This document shows positions 56,701 through 64,000 of a DNA stretch of 64,000 bases, one piece after another. The stretch spans positions 1 through 64,000 of the forward strand of contig NZ_JAUSTK010000001.1 in NCBI RefSeq assembly GCF_030812855.1. Direction: 5' to 3'. This stretch comes from Paenibacillus wynnii (lineage in GTDB: Bacteria > Bacillota > Bacilli > Paenibacillales > Paenibacillaceae). The notes under the pieces are model-generated. The model made no database searches and was not told the DNA's origin. It saw nothing but the letters and a program-made list of their open reading frames with translations. A program made the position numbers and the translations under genes. Position 1 is the stretch's first letter; each line of letters begins with the position of its first letter.

Positions 56701-57968
56701 GTAACGGAATCGCCTTTGATCTGAATTTCACCGATCATGTGCTCATTGAGGGTATTCCCTTGTTCATCTGCAATTCGGATACTGATTCCATCCGCTGCGT
56801 ATCCCTCATGTACAAATTCAACACAGTCTTCGTCGTCAGCTTCTTGTACTGGAACAGCCAGGTTCTCATTCGTCAATTTGGAACGGTAGATTCTTTCTAT
56901 TCTAGGCAAACCTCCGATTTGGGGCATCGAAACACCGACTGTCGCCTCTGCCATACCGTAAGCAGGGAACATCATATTAGGTTTAAATCCACACTTTGAA
57001 AATTTCTCAGTGAAATTTCGGATCACCGTTGCGGATATCGGTTCGGCTCCATTTAACGTTAATCTTAAAGAAGACAAATCCAGCGTTGATAATTTGGAGT
57101 CAGGTACTTTCTGCACCATCCAGTCGTATCCGAAGTTCGTGCAACAGAACCATTTCCCTTTGTGTTCGGTAATCTTTTTTAGAAAAATATACGGCGAGCG
57201 AATAAAGGTATACGGTGAGAACACCATAATGTCACTTCCACTCATTACCGGGGTTAAATGCTGTCCAAACAGGCCCATATCATGGGTGTGAGGCAGCCAA
57301 GTGAAAGCAACCTCATCGGCCTGTGTACCAAGCCCGTTTTTACAGGAAACAGTGTTCGTAATTATATTTTTGTTCGTAAGCTGCACGCCTTTGGGGATTC
57401 CTGTACTCCCTGAGGAGAACTGTAAGAATACAAGATCCTCCGATTGGTTCCAATGAATGTCTTCCATTTCATCTGTATTTGCACTTAATTCATATAATGA
57501 GATGAACCGAAGCTCTTCATAGGGAGAAACCTCCTGTAAAGCTTGATACCTGGCCCGAAGCTGTTCTTCCACTACTACTACAGGTTTATTTAACACTTCC
57601 CATATCTTGGTGAACTTCAACAATCCCGTTGATTGGGGTTCCCATGAGGTCGGCTGACTCACTGGTGCAGCGATGATCCCTCCGAAAATACAAGCCCAAA
57701 ATGTCCGATAAAAATCTTTGGAGTTGTCGATTTCCAGGATTACGATATCCCCAGACTTCAGTCCCTTGCGATAGAGAACTTTAAGATATTTACGTGCATT
57801 TTCAACTAATGCCGGATAAGATTCAAAGTCTTCTTTTCCAGAGGCGTCCACATACGTAATACCTTTAAGCGGATAATTCTCAACGGTAGCCATCATCATT
57901 CCAGCTAAAGTATCATACTCTTTCGGAAGTTCAATCGGCTTGCCATGCTGGATCGCTTTCTTAGACAT
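53775..57968 (-). CDS. PKS loading protein: FAAL-ACP-KS with degenerate AT
   Basis: 1397 residues. Fatty acyl-AMP ligase (1-575): FSSGSTGIPKG at about 184, LPHTHDMGLFGQHLTP and TGDLGF. ACP (about 600-668): Ser in SLGGNSIRAYQLL. KS (about 690-1115): C857 in AIDTACSSFLVAL, His in EAHGSGTTIGDP and NIGHLFPASSG, closing with GLGGTNAHIVLEE. The last 270 residues keep the KS-AT linker and the closing HLPTYPFEQNAYWI, but the AT core is gone: no GQGSQ, and GIGTGQ lies where GHSxGE should be. It should activate a fatty acid and extend it once, with AT supplied in trans. It overlaps the previous gene by 8 bp. Confidence 0.93.
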   Translation of the reverse strand: MSKKAIQHGKPIELPKEYDTLAGMMMATVENYPLKGITYVDASGKEDFESYPALVENARKYLKVLYRKGLKSGDIVILEIDNSKDFYRTFWACIFGGIIAAPVSQPTSWEPQSTGLLKFTKIWEVLNKPVVVVEEQLRARYQALQEVSPYEELRFISLYELSANTDEMEDIHWNQSEDLVFLQFSSGSTGIPKGVQLTNKNIITNTVSCKNGLGTQADEVAFTWLPHTHDMGLFGQHLTPVMSGSDIMVFSPYTFIRSPYIFLKKITEHKGKWFCCTNFGYDWMVQKVPDSKLSTLDLSSLRLTLNGAEPISATVIRNFTEKFSKCGFKPNMMFPAYGMAEATVGVSMPQIGGLPRIERIYRSKLTNENLAVPVQEADDEDCVEFVHEGYAADGISIRIADEQGNTLNEHMIGEIQIKGDSVTSGYYNLEHVTKDLFIDGWLHTGDLGFMVDNGLIVSGRIKDIIFVRGQNFFAHDLEEVIYGLGTIPRGNIMLVGHFNSRTQQEELLVFVKHKSDVEKFLPIRQSIIDRLQESLGIEITHVIPIKLIPKTTSGKLQRFQLRKGFENGDFNDVINEIQMNLADSRHKERLINLPQSELEIFLHNTWSEVLSIPTHRISIDDTFLSLGGNSIRAYQLLDLIGKHFDKEIGSEVLVFCKTIREIADYLQAMPSKSEESSRGWKTDNQLDIHKAVAITGLALRLPNAKNQEEFWDNLASKKDSVSKISSKRRAQAGKPEWDDWLGELEEADKFDNDFFEISAEEAMFMDPQQRLLLEVSYEALEDAGVIAGSEDKKRNIGVYVGISPSTYYQLVVDHIEKNGLDHIHPNAMVGNMSNIGAALISHLYNFTGPALAIDTACSSFLVALHYAVSAIRQNHISGAVVGGANVVSTSIVHSLSRKAGICSSTNHTKVFDKDADGSVLGEGAVVVYLEPLTQAVKTNKNIYGVIRGTAINNDGYSLGIMAPNPKGQYQVLADAYADANLSPNEISYIEAHGSGTTIGDPIEISALTKLFSKPEPGDQPHIGIGSVKTNIGHLFPASSGASLAKVLLSMKNQKLAPSLHMEDVNPALQLEKTPLYVVKDLKNWSPKDEQTRKAGISSFGLGGTNAHIVLEEWNKSEAVPKEQRLHLLTLSAKTEKALESMISRTEMLLEDSPDMDINNLCFTRNRYRKHYSYRAACLISAVEDTNKLTQIGKGQFLKKRSAKVNVILGDLKSSTGGENSVFKREADAAYQKYALEVSSTKVNAVVNDNQNTDEWIHLAYWHSFISELQLTGVNITEMSGIGTGQVLADLLNEKSGEKNKSAKTNTADIVLGLGITEEHLLSILPGELKSKVKTVCLQPEGETSFERNLVSVIGELYATGADFDWEYIHPDGSGQMIHLPTYPFEQNAYWINELRGE

Positions 57969-60900
57969 TTCCGGCCTCCATTAATCCATAATTAACGAAT
58001 ACATTTGGATATTGATCTAATTTTGTCTCCATGATTTCACTAAGCTTATCCAAATTAAAACCCATTGAGCTTTCTAGAATAATTCTTAAATTCTCCTCAT
58101 CATAATTAACAGTGACTAATACTTTTGCCAGCTTGTTCTGATCCTCAACCCCTGGTGGATTACTAAAGGCTTCCTGTTCTTCTTTAGATACAAATCCCTG
58201 GAAATTGAATAGAACAAATGGTTTTGGCTCCTCCAATACTTGATAAGCCGGATTTAAGAGGTCAGCTATCTTAGAGAACTTCTTGGACAAATCAGGATCA
58301 AATAATAAAGATAGAAAGTTAATCGAATGAAGCTGACAATGCTTTATAAGTTCCATCGGATGTAACTCTGGCTTACTTCCCCTTACAACCAAAGGAATGA
58401 TATCCAGAAACTCACCGACACAGTTATAAAAATCTTGGTTATAGTAGCTTCTGCCGTAATTAACAATCGCTATCGGAGTTTCTGGAATCCCCGTGTATTC
58501 GCTGAGTAAATTTACAATGAAATCAAAAGCTTTCCACCACTGGGCTTGAATATCGGTATCCTTTAACGGGATATGCAACTGAATTTCTTTATCGCATCGA
58601 TTCAGGATTTGATCCAGCTTTTCCATCAGCATTTGATTGCTTTCATTCCAGAGTTCCAAGGAAAAACGGTCAATGATTTCTTGTTCACCGATTCCTTGGG
58701 GTCCTGTTGCCAGCAGTGCTACGTAATCTTGATATTTTTGCGGAAACATTCCTCCAGGAGACTCAGTCGGAGCACCTTCAGCTCCATTCAGTGCATCATA
58801 AACCGCCTGTTCCAGCTGATGACGAATCACCTCGGCGCTCATCCCGTCAAAGGCCGTATGATCAAAACCCCAGATTACATAGTGGGTATCCTGACTTAAG
58901 CGGAGGCAGCAAAGTCTCCAAGGTAATTCACCTAACAGATAGTCCGATAATAACAATCTTGAGCACAGCTGATTTGCAATTTGTTCTTTGGTATGAGCTG
59001 TATACTCCCGTAAGTCTAAGTACGGAATGTTCTGCTGAATTAACGATTGAAGATCCGAGATGTCACACTCGCTCCATACCAGTGCCTGATCTTTGTTGAT
59101 CACGCAATGAAGCAGCTGATTGTCGTGAATGGTGTTCATAAATATCTCGCGTATATTCCGCTCATCCAACTCCCCGATGATCCGGGTGGTAAACCCGCTT
59201 ACACTTGACCCGAGTGAAGCATGAGCGAACTGAACGGGAGAGAGTGGGAATTCGCCCGACCGGTTCGCAGAAGCAATCATAGTTGAGATCATAGAACAAG
59301 TATTTCGGACATGAGCTACGAGACTATCTATTTGATTTTTATGAAGAGCTACAGCATTCAGGTTTATTTCTTGTTCTGGTGCGGTTGACTTGCGTTTCGC
59401 ATCCAATCCAAATACTTTTCTGACCTCGGGTAGAGCTGCCAGCCCTTCAACCGTAGGATACTGGAAGACCTCATTTACCTTTACAGGGATACCTGCCTTC
59501 GATAAGGACTGAACCAACGCAATGGCCTTGATGGATTGCCCGCCAAATCTAAAAAAGTCATCTTTTATCCCAATGGTGCTGTTGTCGAGAATGTCCTGCA
59601 TTTTTGTAAGAATCATCTGTTCAAGTTCATTTCCAGGTGCAATATAGCTGGATAATTGATCTTTGTGTTCTTCAATAACCGGCAGAGCCTTGCGATCAAT
59701 TTTTCCATTTAGCGTCAGTGGGAAGATATCCAACTTCATCATCCGTGAAGGAATCATATAATCCGGCATCTTGTTCAGAAGAAGCTCTCTAATCAGCTCT
59801 GGTTCGAGGTGAGTTAGTCCCTCAACAGTATAGTAAGCAGCAATATAGAGACTACCTGACTTATCCGTTTGCGATACAACAATTACATCCTGAACACCCG
59901 AGAGATCTTTAATTTGAGCTTCAATTTCACCTAACTCCACTCTAAAACCTCTGATTTTGATTTGGAAATCCTGACGGCCAATAAATCCGATATCACCCGA
60001 AGGCATACGCCATACCAAATCTCCAGTGCGATAGAGCTTTTCAGAGCTGTCAAATGGGTTCTCTATGAATTTCTCACGCGTTAGTTCATCTCTGTTCAGG
60101 TAGCCTATGCCTACCCCGTCGCCTCCAATATATAGCTCACCAGGAACATTAGATGGGACAGGCCGACCTTGTGAATCAAGAATATAGAGTGTTGTATTGG
60201 ACAGGGCTGTACCAATAGGTACAGATTGTTCATTGTCCTCTATTTTGTTAATAGGGTAGTAAGTTGCAAAGAACGTTGATTCCGTTGGCCCATAACCGTT
60301 AATGATCTTGTTCGGACCCAGTGCTTCCAAGGATTTCCGTGCATGGATGAGAGAAGCCGCCTCCCCGCCAAAAACAATCTTACGAACATTTTTAAGACAG
60401 GTGAGGTCCCCATCCACCAGCATATTGAACAGAGCCGTTGTAACAAAGAACACCGAAATTCCTTGCTCTTCAATGAACTCAGACAATTGGGCGATTTCAA
60501 TAGCAGCTTGCTTAGCGATCATTACTAGACTAGCTCCGTTAAGCAGGGCACCAAAGATATCAAATACCGATCCGTCAAATACATAATTAGATAATTGTAA
60601 GAGCCTGTCCGTTGGTTCAATCGTAATAAAATTGGTTTCCTTGGCTACACGTATTACATTCCGATGACTAATGAGAGTTCCCTTTGGCGTGCCTGTCGAT
60701 CCTGAAGTGTACATAATATAAGCTGGATCTTCAGCACGAACAGTTGGGAAAGGACGATTCATTGTTATCGGTAAATCTTCACTAGATTTCAGCAAGTCCG
60801 GCTCCATATCCACTAAAAGTGCAGAAATCCCATGAGTTATATCCGATAGAAGCTCTGATTGAGTTAGCAACAAGCAAGAACCGCTATCCTCTAGAATGAA

Positions 60901-63900
60901 ATTGATACGGTTCTCCGGGTATTCAGGATCGATCGGCACATAGACACAACCGGATTTCTGTATCCCCAGAATACTTACAATCTGCAATGGACCCCGTTCA
61001 AGTAAAATCGCAATTTTATCGCCGCATCTTACATTGTGCATAGCAATCTGCTCTGCGAGTCTGTTGGCTCTATTATTCAAATCCATATAGCTAATTTCTT
61101 CGCTCTCCCAGATGATAGCTGTTCGATGACCGTTTTGTTGTACTTGTTCTTCAAAAAGTTGAATAATAGTTTTGTCTCTTGGAAAGGCTGTTGCAGTCTG
61201 GTTTAAATCCAATAGCCACTTTTCCTCATCGGGAGTCATGATGGAGAGCTCTCCCAGCTTACGTTCAGGTTCAGCTGTAATGAGTCTCAACATGTGCAAT
61301 AGTCTATTCCCGAAAGACTCGATGCTCTCACGTGTGAAGAGAGCGGTGTTATACTCAATATCCGAGTAATAACTACCATCCTTATCCTGAATGGTCCATG
61401 TAATATCAAATTTGCAATCGATCTTCGCCGTCGGCCAAGGTGAAAGTTCCAAATCTCCTATAGCCAGTTCTTCCGTCCCCATATTAATGTAGTTAATCAC
61501 CACATCAAAAAGCGGGTTTCTGGCCATATCTTTCTCAAGCTCCAGCATTTCAACTAACATCTCATATTGACAGTCCTGATTTTCGTAGGCCTTGATCATT
61601 TTTTCTTTCATATACTGCAGATAATCAGAAACGGTTAATGCTTCACTGGTTTGTGATCTTATTGCCAGCGTGTTCACAAACATTCCCACTATGGAATCAA
61701 GATCCGCATGGCGTCGTCCCGCAATACCTGTCCCTACAACCAGATCATTTTGTCCTGTATACTTCCACAAGACTAACTTCAGAGCGGACATAAGAACCAT
61801 GTACGGAGTTAAACCATATTCTCTCCCTAAGATGTTCATTTTGGCACTGAGCTCTACACCCATTTCGAGTGGAACACGATCTCCTTCGAATGTCTGGATA
61901 CGGGGTCTTCTAAAGTCTGTCAGCATGTTAAGCTTTGGAATCTCCCCGGTAAATTCATCCTTCCAGTACGCTATTTGTTTTTCGATTTCTTTACTCTTGA
62001 ATATTTCATTCTGCCAAGCTGCGAAATCCTTATATTGAAGGTCAAGCGGATTTAACTTTTCTCCACGATATAAGACAGCAAATTCCTGCAACAAGATCGC
62101 AATAGAACTTTGGTCAGAGATAATATGATGCATATCAATGAAGAGCACATGCTTTTCTGAATGGATGGTTATTAACTTCATTCTCAATAAAGGTGCTTTG
62201 GACAAATCGAAGGGTCTAATATTACTTTGGACTTCAGCTTCAATCTGATCCTCAGCGGCAGTCCCGAATTCGACGATGGACGCAACATTCTCCTCGATAA
62301 TTTGTACGACTTCTCCCTCAATCATCTGGAATCTAGTTCTTAACGATTCATGTCTGTGTACTAACTCGTCAATAACCTTCACAAACTTTTCTCGATCAAC
62401 TAAACCATGTACAAGATAGATGGAAGCAAGATTATAAGGGACAGCATTACCGATCATTTCATTGACCACGTACATTCGCTTTTGCGCCGATGAGACTTCA
62501 TATTGATTTCTCTTCTGAACGGGTAGAATGCTGCGTACTGCTTGTTTATGACCGTTGGACAATAACCAATCTACCATTTGATTAAAAACAGGGCGGGCAA
62601 ATATTACTGTTAAGGGCATTTCAACAGCGAAACTCTTTTGAATTTGTGCAGCTAAGGAAATGGCTTTCAGAGAGTGTCCGCCAAGCACGAAGAAGTCATC
62701 CTCGGAACGAACCTCATCACAGCCCAATATTTCTCGCCAGATACCAGATAACAGATTAGTGACCCTTTCTTCAGGGTTCTTCTCTGAACAATCCGCTTCC
62801 ACTTGTGCCCCGGAAGTACTGCTATCCTGTGCCCGGCTTGCAAAATTGTATAAAGAAACATCATTCTCATGAAATTTCTTATCAAAAACATAGGTAGGTA
62901 AAGGAACACGTTTTCTGACGGATTCTCCCTTTAATCTAGTCCAATCCAGATCAACACCCTTACACCAGAGTTGTCCGAGTATTTGATTAAGATATACCAA
63001 ATCATCCTGCTCTTCATCGAAGTGGCGAATCAGATGTACAACTTCCTCATCCCAATGTTGTGTAAGTAACGCTTGCAACCCATTACCAGCACCTACTTCT
63101 AGAAATAAAGAGTTCTTTTCTGCTAATGCCTTCTCTAGGCTTCCATCTTCCTTTGACAGCAACTGCACCCAAGGCTGATTCAGATTGTATTGAATATTTT
63201 CTAGACATGATATAAAAGTTGATCTTTCACTTGCTTCCACATTACCTTCTGCTATAGCAGCAATTAATGAACCTGTCTCCTCGTGTTGCAGCCATCCGTT
63301 GTATTTTCTTACCAGATCAATAGCATCTTCCAGTTCCAGAACTCCAGCAACAGTGAGTGCGCATATTTCTCCGATATTTTGACCCATCACTCCATTAGGA
63401 ACTACACCTGTCTGAATCAGAGTTTTCCCTAGTGAGTAACCTATCGTAAACGTAAGGAGTTGATTATATCCCGTTGGATTGATCTCCGTTTGATCTGTAC
63501 TGCCGGACCATATTCTTAGGGAATTCACACGTTCATCTTCTTGCAGGAATGATAGAACATGGTCCATATAACTTCCAAACACCTCTGAAATTCTGCTTCT
63601 ATGATCTGAGAAATATAGGCCGTGGGCCATCCCTTGATAGTAGCTTTCCTCGCCCGAAAACATGAAAATTACAGATTTTTTTATGTCCGGTATTTTCTGC
63701 CCGGGATGATTCAAGAATTCGGTTATATTGTTTTCCTGCTTTTTAATTGATGAGCTGTTCACTACTAATACTTTTCTATATTCGAATGATTTACGTCCAT
63801 CCTGTAAGGTCCATGCTACATCTGAAAGATTAAAACCCGCGGTATTCTCCAAATAGCTCAGTACAGCTTCCGAAGTATTGGCTAGTGCTGTTAGGCTTCT

Positions 63901-64000
63901 TGCGGAGAATGGCAGCACATGTACTGTATCTGGTAAAATGCTCATTTGCTGCTCCATAGGCGGTTGTTCCAAAATAACGTGAACATTGGTTCCCCCTATA
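57961..64000 (-). CDS. Hybrid PKS-NRPS megasynthase: (KS)-dead AT-PCP-C-A-PCP-C (5' end outside window)
   Basis: The frame is open to the right edge and begins with GGTNVHVILEQ, the end of a KS domain, so the start lies outside. Counting from the TTG at 63972: degenerate AT (about 95-365), with FMFSGEESYYQGM and MGQNIGE in place of GHSxGE; PCP Ser about 434 (LGGHSLKAI); C domain 485-915, motif HHIISDQ; A domain 925-1435, YTSGSTGTPKG, FDGSVFDIF, INGYGPTES and NGKIDRKAL; PCP Ser about 1480 (FGGQSIKAI); a final C domain with FDHTAFDGMS at about 1702. No TE follows. The A pocket read by eye against GrsA is D-G-F-F-V-G-G-F-F, suggesting a hydrophobic amino acid. Confidence 0.93.
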   Translation of the reverse strand, partial: IGGTNVHVILEQPPMEQQMSILPDTVHVLPFSARSLTALANTSEAVLSYLENTAGFNLSDVAWTLQDGRKSFEYRKVLVVNSSSIKKQENNITEFLNHPGQKIPDIKKSVIFMFSGEESYYQGMAHGLYFSDHRSRISEVFGSYMDHVLSFLQEDERVNSLRIWSGSTDQTEINPTGYNQLLTFTIGYSLGKTLIQTGVVPNGVMGQNIGEICALTVAGVLELEDAIDLVRKYNGWLQHEETGSLIAAIAEGNVEASERSTFISCLENIQYNLNQPWVQLLSKEDGSLEKALAEKNSLFLEVGAGNGLQALLTQHWDEEVVHLIRHFDEEQDDLVYLNQILGQLWCKGVDLDWTRLKGESVRKRVPLPTYVFDKKFHENDVSLYNFASRAQDSSTSGAQVEADCSEKNPEERVTNLLSGIWREILGCDEVRSEDDFFVLGGHSLKAISLAAQIQKSFAVEMPLTVIFARPVFNQMVDWLLSNGHKQAVRSILPVQKRNQYEVSSAQKRMYVVNEMIGNAVPYNLASIYLVHGLVDREKFVKVIDELVHRHESLRTRFQMIEGEVVQIIEENVASIVEFGTAAEDQIEAEVQSNIRPFDLSKAPLLRMKLITIHSEKHVLFIDMHHIISDQSSIAILLQEFAVLYRGEKLNPLDLQYKDFAAWQNEIFKSKEIEKQIAYWKDEFTGEIPKLNMLTDFRRPRIQTFEGDRVPLEMGVELSAKMNILGREYGLTPYMVLMSALKLVLWKYTGQNDLVVGTGIAGRRHADLDSIVGMFVNTLAIRSQTSEALTVSDYLQYMKEKMIKAYENQDCQYEMLVEMLELEKDMARNPLFDVVINYINMGTEELAIGDLELSPWPTAKIDCKFDITWTIQDKDGSYYSDIEYNTALFTRESIESFGNRLLHMLRLITAEPERKLGELSIMTPDEEKWLLDLNQTATAFPRDKTIIQLFEEQVQQNGHRTAIIWESEEISYMDLNNRANRLAEQIAMHNVRCGDKIAILLERGPLQIVSILGIQKSGCVYVPIDPEYPENRINFILEDSGSCLLLTQSELLSDITHGISALLVDMEPDLLKSSEDLPITMNRPFPTVRAEDPAYIMYTSGSTGTPKGTLISHRNVIRVAKETNFITIEPTDRLLQLSNYVFDGSVFDIFGALLNGASLVMIAKQAAIEIAQLSEFIEEQGISVFFVTTALFNMLVDGDLTCLKNVRKIVFGGEAASLIHARKSLEALGPNKIINGYGPTESTFFATYYPINKIEDNEQSVPIGTALSNTTLYILDSQGRPVPSNVPGELYIGGDGVGIGYLNRDELTREKFIENPFDSSEKLYRTGDLVWRMPSGDIGFIGRQDFQIKIRGFRVELGEIEAQIKDLSGVQDVIVVSQTDKSGSLYIAAYYTVEGLTHLEPELIRELLLNKMPDYMIPSRMMKLDIFPLTLNGKIDRKALPVIEEHKDQLSSYIAPGNELEQMILTKMQDILDNSTIGIKDDFFRFGGQSIKAIALVQSLSKAGIPVKVNEVFQYPTVEGLAALPEVRKVFGLDAKRKSTAPEQEINLNAVALHKNQIDSLVAHVRNTCSMISTMIASANRSGEFPLSPVQFAHASLGSSVSGFTTRIIGELDERNIREIFMNTIHDNQLLHCVINKDQALVWSECDISDLQSLIQQNIPYLDLREYTAHTKEQIANQLCSRLLLSDYLLGELPWRLCCLRLSQDTHYVIWGFDHTAFDGMSAEVIRHQLEQAVYDALNGAEGAPTESPGGMFPQKYQDYVALLATGPQGIGEQEIIDRFSLELWNESNQMLMEKLDQILNRCDKEIQLHIPLKDTDIQAQWWKAFDFIVNLLSEYTGIPETPIAIVNYGRSYYNQDFYNCVGEFLDIIPLVVRGSKPELHPMELIKHCQLHSINFLSLLFDPDLSKKFSKIADLLNPAYQVLEEPKPFVLFNFQGFVSKEEQEAFSNPPGVEDQNKLAKVLVTVNYDEENLRIILESSMGFNLDKLSEIMETKLDQYPNVFVNYGLMEAGNV

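Noticed and set aside
1..64000. CRISPR arrays, tRNA or rRNA genes, intact transposases
   Set aside because: Looked for on both strands by eye. No regular repeat-spacer array, cloverleaf, rRNA signature or DDE transposase frame was found.

Overview
The window looks like a spore-forming Bacillota chromosome, most likely Paenibacillus or a close relative. The reasons are purine-rich Shine-Dalgarno sites, frequent TTG and GTG starts, spore genes and remnants (a CotS-type kinase, a GerA/GerB germination remnant, a SigE/SigK-like remnant), a PocR-type AraC regulator, and a Paenibacillus-style hybrid two-component system. No rRNA, tRNA, CRISPR array or intact transposase was seen.

Left part (1-31.7 kb): the front of a very large exported surface protein (seven-bladed YVTN propeller, seven Ig-like repeats, thrombospondin-type calcium repeats) leaves through the left edge. 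Beside it are a two-kinase hybrid sensor and its REC-wHTH-BTAD response regulator. Next come housekeeping and accessory genes: a flavoprotein, an alanyl-tRNA editing protein, a DJ-1/PfpI protein with LysR, PhzF, aldo/keto reductase, a NIF3-like protein, an AprX-like subtilase and an MFS pump. A glycerol/dihydroxyacetone operon (gldA-dhaKL) faces a PocR/AraC regulator. A MarR-oxidoreductase pair and a MerR-GNAT-hydrolase operon with a textbook 19-bp-spacer promoter follow. Between these genes lie several decayed pieces.

Middle part (31.7-41.1 kb): a probable spore-surface and glycosylation block. It holds a CotS-like kinase, a Cys-containing protein with a Ser/Asp tail, a HipA-like kinase, a glycosyltransferase-like protein with a C-terminal repeat domain, and a divergent run of GT2, GT4, PIG-L deacetylase and GT4. 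The block is bracketed by an 88-bp direct repeat. The right copy is the true 3' end of an MFS gene, and the left copy is a stray fragment next to a sigma-factor remnant.

Right part (41.1-64 kb, all on the minus strand): a hybrid PKS-NRPS biosynthetic cluster that runs out of the right edge. In transcription order it encodes a megasynthase (end of KS, dead AT, PCP, C, A, PCP, C), a FAAL-ACP-KS protein with a second dead AT, a free ACP, an acyl-CoA dehydrogenase, a free acyltransferase with an intact active site, a class-III aminotransferase, a 3-hydroxyacyl-CoA dehydrogenase, an FkbH-like HAD/GNAT protein, a second ACP, a CPBP-like membrane protein, a type II thioesterase, an FtsX-type ABC exporter, a TetR repressor with a near-ideal palindromic operator, and an MFS exporter. 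The gene set predicts a lipid-started product that uses a glycerate-derived hydroxymalonyl-ACP extender loaded in trans by the free acyltransferase. Neither AT remnant in the two synthases keeps the catalytic serine. The product is not identifiable from this window.
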